From positions 1 to 64,000 of the forward strand of contig NZ_LYXE01000110.1 in the NCBI RefSeq assembly GCF_002532075.1: DNA of 64,000 bases, given 5' to 3'. The position numbers were made by a program, and so were the translations under genes. A model generated the notes under the pieces. It worked only from the letters and a program-made list of their open reading frames with translations, ran no database searches and was not told the DNA's origin. Source of the stretch: Candidatus Chloroploca asiatica. GTDB taxonomy: Bacteria; Chloroflexota; Chloroflexia; Chloroflexales; Chloroflexaceae. This document shows, one piece after another, positions 15,501 through 23,207 of this stretch (its first letter is position 1; every line of letters starts with the position of its first letter).

Positions 15501-18500
15501 TGCTACGCACGATTCTGCTTGAACCACGTACGATCACGCTGGCTGGCAGCGAACTCGATCATTTCTTGCCGCCACACCTGCTCGATGTGCTGACACCTCG
15601 CGGGCCAACGGCGATCGCGCCGCTGATGGTCGGTGACAAGATCCAAGGCATGGTCATCGTTGACAATGCCTTTACCCAGGCCACCATCACCAAAGATGAT
15701 AGTGAAGCGTTGCTGACCTTTGCCCACACCATCGCCGTAGCCCTCAAAAACCAGAATCTGGTCAGCCAGTATCAAGCAACCCAACAGAGCCTCCATACCC
15801 TGCTCGAAGGGAGCCATAAAGCGGTCTCGGGGGGAGCAGAAACCCCAGAACAAGTACTGAAAGCTGCGGTCCACCAGGTCTGTGCGGTCGTTGAGGCAAT
15901 GTGGGTCAGCATCATCCTGATCAATGATCTCGGTGAAGTGACCCGCGCCATCTCGAGCCGCGACGGCATCTTTGAAGCACAGTCCATCGTGCGTGAAGAT
16001 GGAGTTTCGATGGAGGTGCTGCGGAGTGGTGAGCCCCAGATTTTTGATCAGACGATGCAGTACCAGGATCGCTTGCAACCGGTCATTTTCAAGCGTGGCG
16101 TTGGTGCCGCAGCCTGTTTGCCCTTGATGATAGGCGAACGGCGTTTTGGGGTGCTCTGGATCCATTGGCACGAAGCCCACCCGAGTCTACCCGCCGAGCT
16201 TGAAGCGGTGCGCCTCTATCTGAATCAGGTGGCGCTGGCCTATCAACACGCCGCCCAGATCAGGCTGCTCGAGCAGATCCGGCATGCCGCCGAAGGCATC
16301 GGTGGGGCCGAGACCTGGCATGATGTGCTTGAGCAGGTCGCCCGCCACGGGTGCATCCTGCTTGGCGGCACCGCAGCCGTCGTCTGGTCATACGATGCAG
16401 CCAGTGGGCAGATCGAGCCAGCCCGCTCGGCTGGCTACCAACTGGCGCGCGATGTCTGGCATCAACTCAAGTTGCAGCCCCCTCGTACCGATCGCCTGCT
16501 CAATCAGGCCCTGAGTGGAGGATGGTACGCCGAGTCGGATCTCCGCGGCCCGGTGGGAGCCACAGCCCCCGATCAACCAATGGCGCTCTTGCTTGAACAG
16601 ACCAGTGCCCGTGCCCTGCAAATCGTAGCGTTGCAACATCGTGGGATCCTGCTCGGTCTCCTGACCGTCGTCTATAAACGACCGCAACGCTTCGCCGCCG
16701 AAGACCGGAACAAGGCCCGGCTCTTTGCCAACTCGGCAGCGATGGTGCTCAGCAAAGCTGCGCTCTTCGATCGGCTGCGGCTCTCGCAGGGTCGCCTCGA
16801 TGCCGCCCAAGAAACCATGCGCCTCGTGACCAGTGCCAGTATGCTTGAACATCCCGAAGAGGCGCTGCGTTCGATTGTCGAAGGAGTCAGAACCCTCCTC
16901 AATGCCGATACGGCGGTCATCTATGTCTGTGACGCCAAACAACGCCAACTGACCTATCCCCCGGTGGCAAGCGGGGTGCTCGATCCGCGCAGTGTGGCCC
17001 AGAAAGTGCGGGTGCTCCGCGAATCCCTGGTTGCCCAGGTGATCCATCACGACGGGGTCTTGATCATCGATGATGTGAGTACCGATCCGCGCTTTGGGAT
17101 TTCCCATTTTGTGCGCCGCGAAGAGATTGTCGCGACGATTGCAACCCCGCTGATCTGTGGCACCATGCGCGTCGGGGCGCTCTTTGTGAGTTACCGCAAG
17201 CCACACCCGTTTAGCGCCGAAGAGCTTGAGCATCTGACCCTGCTCGCCAACCAGGCAGCTATTGCGATCCGAAGTGATCAGTGTTATCGTGAACGTGAGC
17301 GCCAACGCTCAACCTTTGAAGCCCTGCGCCAGGCCGGCCATGCCGTCGCTGCTTCGCTTGTCCACACCACACCCAACCCGGCCTCGCTGCAACTGACCCT
17401 CGACTGCATCGCCGAGCAATCGCTCTTGCTGATCTCGCCCGAAGTGCGCGACCGGAGTTTCAGCCACTTGGCGATGGTCGAAGGCAATTATCTGCGGTTC
17501 ACCGCGGCCCATCCGGGAAGCTATCTGGAGCAACTGCACCATCAGGTTGGCAAGATTGATCTGGACGGACCTCAGATTGGGATCACGGGGCGCACCGTGC
17601 AACGCAAAGAGGTCATTCGCATTGATCATGTTCAGTATGATGCCGATTATCTTAGCTACGATCCCGCCGTGACCTCCGAATTAGCTGTGCCAATCAAACT
17701 GGGCAACCAGGTCTTCGGTGTCATCAACCTGGAACATCCCAGTGAGGCCGCCTTCGATGAGGAAGATGAGCACGCGTTGCAGTTGCTGGCCGATTATGCC
17801 GCAACTGCCTTGCAACACAACCGCCTCTATGCGTGTCTCGAACTGGTCCAAGAGATGGGCCGTCGGGTCGCGATGAACCAGCCGATTGACCTCTTCCTCC
17901 ACCAGCTCTGCCATCGCCTCGCAACCGAAATCTTCCGCGGGTGCCTGGTTTCCGTTCGCCTGGCCGCTCACCACCATGATGAACGCCCGGTGCTTACCTT
18001 CAAGCCAACCTGGAGTTCACCGCAGAGCCACGGGGGGACGATCACACAAGCCTTTGGCGAAGGCATCTGTGGGTATGTGGCCGTACAGCGCCGTGTGGTC
18101 AATTGCCCCAACGTCCATCAACTTGAAGGTGAACCAGACTATCTTGACCTCGTGCCCGACAAGCCCTTCCGCACGGTCTCGGAACTCTGTGTCCCTATCA
18201 CCTGGGGCAATGAGCAAGAAGACCTGCTCGGGGTCATTGATGTGCAAAGCCCGCGGCAGGCCGCCTTTGCTCACGATGATGAACAATTGCTTGGCATTAT
18301 CGCCGGGCAAATTGCGTCAGCACTGCACAACGCCGACCATATCGAGGCCCTCTCTTCGATGCGAGGCATCGTCGGCGGGCGCACCAGCCTCGAATGGATG
18401 CGGACAATGGTGAATGTCTGGCGCCACGAAATCGAAGATTATGCCCAGAATATCCGCAACCAGGTGCAGGGGGCCGCAATGCGGCCTCCCGCAGGCCAGT

Positions 18501-19066
18501 CGTTCGAGGCCTGGATCAAGGTGCGTCTCGGTGAAATTGATGTCAATGCCCGACGAATCCTTGATCGCTCGCTAACCCCGGCCCTCAAAGCCGACGAAGG
18601 CGTGCAAACAACCCCGCTTGATGATTTTGTCCGTCGCTGTGTCAACAAACTCTGGATTCTCGAACGATATACCGCGACGATTGCCTCACCACAACTTGAT
18701 CTGCATGCCCAGGCGAGTGTGCAAGTGAATCAAGAACTTTTACGCATTGCGATCGAAATGCTGATCCGTAATGCAATTGACGCGATGCGTGAGGCACCGA
18801 CGCGCCATCTGCGCCTTGCCACCCGGCGCAGCGATCGGCATGTCCAGTTGACAGTCGAAGACAGTGGCCCCGGCATCCCACCAGCCATCAAGCCGCTCAT
18901 CTTCAAAGAGCAGGTCTTACGTCCCGAGGGGGGCCGCGTCGGGGGCACCGGGTTGATGATGGTACGCGCCATTATTGAGGCGTATGGGGGACGGGTTGAT
19001 CTGGTCAAGACCGGGCCCGAGGGTACGACGATGATGCTTGAGTTGCCCATCGAGGAGTCAACATAA
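12515..19066 (+). CDS. Giant multi-GAF hybrid sensor histidine kinase
   Basis: The protein has about 2183 residues with no membrane helix. The ATG at 12515 (MKRSEHVLISIE) is preferred to the in-frame ATG at 12485 because GGGAATGGGG precedes it. About ten consecutive GAF domains are visible by their recurring pattern (ALxxV..Q....L.A..A.I...D, ...PL...G..xGVL.V, then FTxEDxxLLxxFAxxAAIAL). One PAS-like domain lies near 430-545 (APGAMLLTNHAGKLIAASP). The C-terminus has a DHp-like helix (VNVWRHEIEDYAQN, near 1970) and a HATPase_c domain (LIRNAIDAM, DSGPGIPPA, GTGLMMVRAI). It is followed after 30 bp by a receiver/winged-helix protein, its likely output partner. Such repeat-GAF kinases integrate several small-molecule or redox/light signals; which GAFs bind ligands is unknown. 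Confidence 0.92.
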   Translation: MKRSEHVLISIEAAASEINKTTNLDQVLLQICQGAVQLFDVDHSGLVLFDNDGDSGKVVAEFPDLGTLGTRIPVRGIPAEERLIYQQEPILLNAVPETPPAELGSVAQTFASFAIRAILVVPVVSQDRVIGSFSLDAIERAYTFTDEDIDLCRVFAAHIANALDKARLVREVQQHAEQAAMLRTMTTALTSEYDQRLLLELIVMQAAQQLHAHGGGIYVYDAHQQTFALGGVYGHADSPLAATVHQHEGIVGMLVTEDLPFLIVSDYANWTERVSTYHDVSPFEAVIAVPIRWQMQPVGVLFVDAERGRVFTTQDASLLRLFADYAALALGNALLHHTREVTAAQLEHVLTGLETLVQTMRGPGLDEQVPSIANQLATPPPLPEPPLPLPKQRDEDPQLTQRINQLFANVRTTLIRPTAAPPQATPDTGWPALVAQAPGAMLLTNHAGKLIAASPCAALLLGYTEATLAEQTLADLMVDSQAMPRLMRSLASKPDTCHVEEIGFYNARHEALPVKLRARQCRLPGEAQNGIIITFEELRPLQTAQTHHALLVQASKLLTMADGLPEALRSLGDGLVKSLNLACCRIYLADTAEQLILQASQAVPGLSWHPGLGTTMVINAWPELASAVQQTGLTVINQPQTWGRQTGLPSSVRSVVLMPLRHRDGLVGLLELGRGVATPTSDFAEADRALIEDLATHTAPLIDRIRQQELNEYHQNRLDQMERAVRTLRADHDASQLRNEILRLAVDMLRQTMGVFYLVRPHLGEIEIAHVCGLPEALLGYVQQANIGLAGRVVQSGAPLVSASFADDPADPLALYRWHNAYAAPIECGGELVGVVLVGGVRRDNARQTIDLTVLKRFVWQAASVLQTAQLSGREQRVVWRMALLGQLSRFCQETTQKDLMLHAFLTAITAGYGLRFNRGMVFLVNERQDYLIGHMGIGHVSLEEANEDWATLEQDGMTTFQTYLEHLSTQELPPTPLFARINALRIPLTRDEPDLLRTILLEPRTITLAGSELDHFLPPHLLDVLTPRGPTAIAPLMVGDKIQGMVIVDNAFTQATITKDDSEALLTFAHTIAVALKNQNLVSQYQATQQSLHTLLEGSHKAVSGGAETPEQVLKAAVHQVCAVVEAMWVSIILINDLGEVTRAISSRDGIFEAQSIVREDGVSMEVLRSGEPQIFDQTMQYQDRLQPVIFKRGVGAAACLPLMIGERRFGVLWIHWHEAHPSLPAELEAVRLYLNQVALAYQHAAQIRLLEQIRHAAEGIGGAETWHDVLEQVARHGCILLGGTAAVVWSYDAASGQIEPARSAGYQLARDVWHQLKLQPPRTDRLLNQALSGGWYAESDLRGPVGATAPDQPMALLLEQTSARALQIVALQHRGILLGLLTVVYKRPQRFAAEDRNKARLFANSAAMVLSKAALFDRLRLSQGRLDAAQETMRLVTSASMLEHPEEALRSIVEGVRTLLNADTAVIYVCDAKQRQLTYPPVASGVLDPRSVAQKVRVLRESLVAQVIHHDGVLIIDDVSTDPRFGISHFVRREEIVATIATPLICGTMRVGALFVSYRKPHPFSAEELEHLTLLANQAAIAIRSDQCYRERERQRSTFEALRQAGHAVAASLVHTTPNPASLQLTLDCIAEQSLLLISPEVRDRSFSHLAMVEGNYLRFTAAHPGSYLEQLHHQVGKIDLDGPQIGITGRTVQRKEVIRIDHVQYDADYLSYDPAVTSELAVPIKLGNQVFGVINLEHPSEAAFDEEDEHALQLLADYAATALQHNRLYACLELVQEMGRRVAMNQPIDLFLHQLCHRLATEIFRGCLVSVRLAAHHHDERPVLTFKPTWSSPQSHGGTITQAFGEGICGYVAVQRRVVNCPNVHQLEGEPDYLDLVPDKPFRTVSELCVPITWGNEQEDLLGVIDVQSPRQAAFAHDDEQLLGIIAGQIASALHNADHIEALSSMRGIVGGRTSLEWMRTMVNVWRHEIEDYAQNIRNQVQGAAMRPPAGQSFEAWIKVRLGEIDVNARRILDRSLTPALKADEGVQTTPLDDFVRRCVNKLWILERYTATIASPQLDLHAQASVQVNQELLRIAIEMLIRNAIDAMREAPTRHLRLATRRSDRHVQLTVEDSGPGIPPAIKPLIFKEQVLRPEGGRVGGTGLMMVRAIIEAYGGRVDLVKTGPEGTTMMLELPIEEST

Positions 19067-19096
19067 GCGAAGCGACCGCAGGAGGGGTTGAGACCT

Positions 19097-21058
19097 ATGT
19101 CAAACTATAGCCTTCTGATTGTGGATGATGTACCAGAAACGGTCAAGACCATCGGTGAGTTGCTTGCGCTGCACGGCTTTCACGTCTATACCGCAACCAA
19201 CCCGGATGAGGCTCGGCAGATTGTTGAGACAAGACACATTCATCTTGTCCTGCTTGATCTCTGCCTGACTGGGGATGGCGACCCCTCAGACGGTGGGCTC
19301 GATCTGGCGAAAACACTTGATGCCGCCATCCCTAAAATCATTATTACCAAGTTCCCCTCCTTTGATACCCTCTACAGTACGCTCCCTGCTGCCGGCGAGA
19401 ATGGGTTCATTGTTGATTATGTGCTCAAGCTGGATGGGTTCGAGCATCTGCTCAGGCGCATCCAGGATGCCCTGACGAAACATGCACCGATTAACTGGCA
19501 ATTGAAGATCCGCTTTAGTGAACGCTTCCCCGTCTGGCAACGCCTGTCGCTCGCCCGCCTGACCGAGTTGATTGTCCCGACGTCAGAAGATCCCATGGTC
19601 GAAGCGCAAAAGATTGACGAGTTATTACGCCTGCTCTTCCGCAAGCACGAAGAGATTACCATCGAACGGGTCATCAGTGCGACGCACGGGCGCGTCGCCC
19701 TTGAAGTGCGCGGCAATCACCCCGAACGTGGCCATGAACACTACCTGGTGGTCTATGGAAGCGAAGCGGATGTTACGGTCTATGAACAACATCGCCAGCA
19801 CTATGCCCCCAAAGATGGCGATGCCCGCGTTTTGCATCGTGAGTTCACCGCCCGCATCCCCGGATACACCGCCTATGCCTATCTGCTCCACGGGGTGCGC
19901 CTCGCGTCGAGCGTGTCGCTCCGTGAGTTCTACCACACCGCCGACGCCGCAAGTATGACCGAGATGCTCGACGACCTGCTGCGCCATGTCGTCCAGCCCT
20001 GGTCTGCACGTGCACCCATTGTGACCAATCCCAAAGAAGCCGCCGCCTTCTTTCGCACGTGGCTGCACACAGACAGCCCAACTTCGGCAGAACGCCAGTT
20101 GCAACAGTGCATGGCAACCCTCGCCCAGGCAACCCTGCGCCTGGGGGCCTTTCGGATCAATCTGGTCGGTCAGGCGATCGAGTTCCACCTGCCCGATGCC
20201 GAACCCGCCGTGCGCCGCCTGGCCCTGCCAACCAATGCCCTGCGCGTCGAGTATCTGATCTCGGGGAGCGAGCATCTGGTCGGCACGGTGAATGGGGCCG
20301 TTGACCTCGAAACGGTGCTGGTTGACCCCGAACGCAAAGGGTGTACCCTCATTGAATTTGCGCACGCGACGCGCGGCCCCCTCTGCGCCGATTACGCCCT
20401 GCTCGAGCATAGTCTGCGCCTCCAACTCTCGTCCGCCATCAATCTCAGCACCCGGCTCAAATGCGAAACCGCCCTGCTCGCGATGCCCAATCTCACGACA
20501 CCTCCCGATATGACCGGACTCGACCCCGAGGTGCAGAAATTGATGCGTGCGATCACCCGGGTGCGCTACCTCGCCGGTACCCTCAGCCCCATCCGTGACC
20601 TCAAAGCCTATCACGCCGGCGTGCTCTTCGCGGCACTGCGCCATCTCCTTGCCACGCCCGTCGAAAATCAAGAAGATCCCGGCATCCTAATCAAACTGGT
20701 GCATAGTCTGCTCTGTGCCGCCCTCATCTATGACGATCTGACCCGTGAACAAGAGCATGTCACCGTTGATCAGCATCAGCGCATCGTGACCATCCATGGC
20801 CGCGAAGTTCCGCTTACGCCCCAACTCTTGCGCCTCTTTGTCTATCTCTACGAGCGCCGCGGCAAGGTCTGCACCAAAAAAGAGTTGCTGCGTGAAGCCC
20901 TCGAAATGCCAGATATTGAAACCTCGGCTGATGTGCAGCGCAATGAAAGCACCCTGCAGAATCTCATCTCGCGCCTGCGTCAACTGATCGAACCCGATTT
21001 TCAGCACCCCATCTACCTCGAAACCGTCCGCTCGAGCGGCTATCGCCTCAAACTCTAG
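19097..21058 (+). CDS. Response regulator: receiver, large unknown domain, OmpR-type winged helix
   Basis: The protein has 653 residues. GGAGGGG lies upstream of the ATG at 19097. Residues 1-130 form a receiver (LLIVDDVPE, LVLLDLCLTGDGD with the acceptor aspartate, IIITKF, VLKLDG). Residues about 555-653 form an OmpR/PhoB-type DNA-binding winged helix (HGREVPLTPQLLRLFVYLYE, KKELLREAL, LISRLRQLIEP, VRSSGYRL). The middle of about 420 residues is not a standard domain. Its segment GYTAYAYLLHG...SLREFY...LDDLLRHVVQPW recalls the ternary-complex-associated (TCAD9-like, kinase-fold) domains, but I hold this only tentatively. Transcription output is expected, under control of the adjacent GAF kinase. 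Confidence 0.85.
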   Translation: MSNYSLLIVDDVPETVKTIGELLALHGFHVYTATNPDEARQIVETRHIHLVLLDLCLTGDGDPSDGGLDLAKTLDAAIPKIIITKFPSFDTLYSTLPAAGENGFIVDYVLKLDGFEHLLRRIQDALTKHAPINWQLKIRFSERFPVWQRLSLARLTELIVPTSEDPMVEAQKIDELLRLLFRKHEEITIERVISATHGRVALEVRGNHPERGHEHYLVVYGSEADVTVYEQHRQHYAPKDGDARVLHREFTARIPGYTAYAYLLHGVRLASSVSLREFYHTADAASMTEMLDDLLRHVVQPWSARAPIVTNPKEAAAFFRTWLHTDSPTSAERQLQQCMATLAQATLRLGAFRINLVGQAIEFHLPDAEPAVRRLALPTNALRVEYLISGSEHLVGTVNGAVDLETVLVDPERKGCTLIEFAHATRGPLCADYALLEHSLRLQLSSAINLSTRLKCETALLAMPNLTTPPDMTGLDPEVQKLMRAITRVRYLAGTLSPIRDLKAYHAGVLFAALRHLLATPVENQEDPGILIKLVHSLLCAALIYDDLTREQEHVTVDQHQRIVTIHGREVPLTPQLLRLFVYLYERRGKVCTKKELLREALEMPDIETSADVQRNESTLQNLISRLRQLIEPDFQHPIYLETVRSSGYRLKL

Positions 21059-21059
21059 G

Positions 21060-21375
21060 CCAGCACCCCGCCAGGGCACCCGCCAGGGGTGCCCCTACAC
21101 CGGCCCCCGCCACCGGCCCTGTACGGGCACCCCTGGCGGCGGCCCCTACACCGCCCCCGCCCCCGGCCCTGTACGGGCACCCCTGGCGGCGGCCCTCCCC
21201 TGGCGGCGGCCACCGGCCCTGTACGGGCACCCCTGGCGGCGGCCCCTACACCGGCCCCGGCCCCCGGCCCTGTACGGGCACCCCTGGCGGCGGCCCTCCC
21301 CTGGCGGGTGCCCTCCCCTGGCGGCGGCCCTCCCCTCTGCGTGCCACCACGCCAGCGGAGCTGGCCTGGTGGCAC
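21060..21375. repeat. GC-rich tandem repeat (about 50 bp, four copies) and hairpin
   Basis: Units containing CCCTGTACGGGCACCCCTGG then CGGCGG recur with GTACGGGCAC at 21121, 21171, 21221 and 21272. GGCACCC/GGGTGCC motifs link it to the elements at 1-107 and 59796-60006. At 21341-21375 GTGCCACCACGCCAG pairs with CTGGCCTGGTGGCAC (14 of 15), a possible terminator for the regulator gene. From 21376 to 21589 I see no gene. The frames on both strands are low-complexity artefacts. Confidence 0.8.
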
Positions 21376-21589
21376 ACACACCACCTGAGAGCGTCTTGTG
21401 AGTTTTTGCATAGGAAAATCCCTGCCCTTGTGAGCATTACGATGGTAAATCGTAGCAGCTTACGAGGGTATCTTTATCCCTGTACGGTATGCTTAGACTG
21501 AGCCACAGATAGCCTTAGAAAGCGTCGTGGCAACGAGGGTCAGGTTCGCATGGCAGTTAAGTATCGGGAAGAAGAGAAAGGGGTACGCG

Positions 21590-22066
21590 ATGCCAAGTCA
21601 CAACCGTCACACAAGTGCCACGTACGTGTTTCGTCGCTACATGCCCTGGGTTGCCCTCAGGATGATGGCCTATTTCTGGTGTGCCGTCATCATCGTGAGC
21701 GTGGCCGCCGTGGTCGAACAGGTCGTCTTCGCAACGGTAGCCCTGATCCCGCTGGCCCTGGCGCTGCTCGTCTTCCTTCGCTATCGCACCGAAGCGGTCT
21801 GCATCCAGGGTGACCTGCTGATCTTCCGCTATGGGGTGCTGGCAGTGCGCACCTATAGCCTGCCGCTCTGGACATGTACGCCCGACTATCACCAACCGTT
21901 CATAGCGCGGATGCTCGATTATGGCACGATCCACGTCGGGGCAGGCGCAAGCCCGCTGACAATGCATGAACTCGGAGACTTTACGCTGCTTCGGACGATG
22001 ATTATGTCACGCCAGGCCGAGATGATGTCGACGCAAAGACAACGACGGGTCCTGATGATTACGTGA
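21590..22066 (+). CDS. Small membrane protein with PH-like domain
   Basis: The protein has 158 residues. The ATG at 21590 is chosen for the GAAAGGGG just upstream. Two adjoining hydrophobic helices (about 20-62, MMAYFWCAVIIVSVAAVVEQ then a second span) are followed by a short soluble part (EAVCIQGDLLIFRYGVLAVR, TYSLPLWTCTPDYHQP, YGTIHVGAG) that resembles the bacterial PH-like (YdbS/bPH_2) fold. Its stop overlaps a GTG of the next frame (GTGA), so it is translationally close to the downstream kinase and the two probably work together at the membrane. Confidence 0.75.
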   Translation: MPSHNRHTSATYVFRRYMPWVALRMMAYFWCAVIIVSVAAVVEQVVFATVALIPLALALLVFLRYRTEAVCIQGDLLIFRYGVLAVRTYSLPLWTCTPDYHQPFIARMLDYGTIHVGAGASPLTMHELGDFTLLRTMIMSRQAEMMSTQRQRRVLMIT

Positions 22067-22095
22067 CCTCAAGACAACAGAAAGGGGGTAGAGCT

Positions 22096-23025
22096 GTGGA
22101 ACAAGAACACAAAACCGGCTTCTATACCAACGAACGCCCCCTTGATCTGATGATTGGCGGACGCTTTATCCTTCAGGCGCAACTCGCCCGCACGGCAATG
22201 AGTCACGTCTTTCGCGCCTACGATTGTCACACGGGTACCGTCTGTGTCGTGAAAAGCCTCGCGCCCACCGCGCGAGGCTTGCCCCCCGATGATGCGTTGC
22301 TCGCTTTCCTCCGCGAGGCGGCAACGCTCGCCCAGCTTGACGGGCCGTTTCCCAGGCTCGTCACCATCAACCGTGAGCAGGCTCACTGGTATATGGTGCA
22401 AACCTATATCGAAGGCCAGACGCTTGATGCAATCCTTGAGGCCAAATCGCTCACCGAAGCCAGAGCCCTCACCATCGCCGCGTCGCTGATCCAGGCGCTC
22501 AGCCTCGTCCATCAGGCCAATCTGATCTACGGCGACCTGCATCCCGGCAATGTGATGGTTCAGGCTGATGGCAGCGTGATCTTGCTCGATATGGGCCTCG
22601 CCCGCCCATGTGCCAGCGACCCGCCCGAGTTGCGCGGTATCGGTACACCCGGCTATGCTGCCCCTGAACAGTATGCCGGGTTGCCGCTCGACCAATCGAG
22701 CGACATCTATGCCTTGAGCCTGGTGCTGACCGATCTCTTTGCCGACCTGAATGTGCCCGAGGTCGTGCATGTCGTCCTGGCTCAGGCCCAGGAACCACTG
22801 CAAGCCAGACGCCGGGTAGGGCTTGCCGATATCCGCCGGGTTGTCGACATCGCCCAACGCAACCGTCGCCGCCGTGCGCAACCAGTGCCAACCCTGCCAG
22901 CCGTCGACCTGCGCACTGCACGGCGGCAACGCGCTCAACAAGCCCGTATCATCGGTCTCTGCATCATCACGATGCTTGCCATCCTGGTGCTAGCAGGACT
23001 GGCCTTGGGAGGAGTGCTGGCGTAG
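22096..23025 (+). CDS. Membrane-anchored protein kinase with atypical motifs
   Basis: The protein has 309 residues. AAAGGGGG precedes the GTG at 22096. A GTG at 22063 overlapping the previous stop would add 11 residues. Kinase motifs: CVVKSL (VAIK lysine), LIYGDLHPGNVM in place of HRDLKPxN, LLDMGLARP in place of DFG, and GTPGYAAPEQY for the activation segment and APE. The YGDLHxxN form recalls aminoglycoside-phosphotransferase-like and RIO-like kinases, yet the APE motif is of the Ser/Thr type. The lysine and both aspartates are kept, so activity is likely. A C-terminal helix (IIGLCIITMLAILVLAGLAL) anchors it. It is the downstream member of the pair with the PH-like protein. Confidence 0.85.
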   Translation: MEQEHKTGFYTNERPLDLMIGGRFILQAQLARTAMSHVFRAYDCHTGTVCVVKSLAPTARGLPPDDALLAFLREAATLAQLDGPFPRLVTINREQAHWYMVQTYIEGQTLDAILEAKSLTEARALTIAASLIQALSLVHQANLIYGDLHPGNVMVQADGSVILLDMGLARPCASDPPELRGIGTPGYAAPEQYAGLPLDQSSDIYALSLVLTDLFADLNVPEVVHVVLAQAQEPLQARRRVGLADIRRVVDIAQRNRRRRAQPVPTLPAVDLRTARRQRAQQARIIGLCIITMLAILVLAGLALGGVLA

Positions 23026-23030
23026 TAACG

Positions 23031-23093
23031 CGTAGGGCGGCCGCCCTACGCCAAGGTTCGGCTGGCGAACGATGGCACCATCGTTCGCCAGCC
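23031..23093. terminator. Two stacked perfect palindromes after the kinase gene
   Basis: CGTAGGGCGGCCGCCCTACG (23031-23050) is a perfect 20-bp palindrome. GGCTGGCGAACGATGG (23060-23075) and CCATCGTTCGCCAGCC (23078-23093) form a second, perfect 16-bp stem. They lie six bases after the kinase stop and before the importer operon, so they most likely end transcription or protect a 3' end. Confidence 0.75.
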
Positions 23094-23157
23094 AAAGGTT
23101 AATCAAGACTTAATCGAAAAACCATGCCTCCTTAACACATCTGATCTACAAGATCAC

Positions 23158-23187
23158 TACAATTGCAAGGTGAGAAACCTCACTTGC
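23158..23187 (+). promoter_or_regulatory. Possible -10 element and operator-like inverted repeat before the importer
   Basis: A TACAAT at 23158-23163 has no good -35 (only TTAACA at 20 bp). It is followed at once by GCAAGGTGAG / CTCACTTGC, an inverted repeat with one bulged base (23165-23174 and 23179-23187) that would lie at the transcript start. It could bind a regulator of the importer operon. Confidence 0.35.
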
Positions 23188-23207
23188 ATCCAAGTTAAGG
23201 AGAGCGT

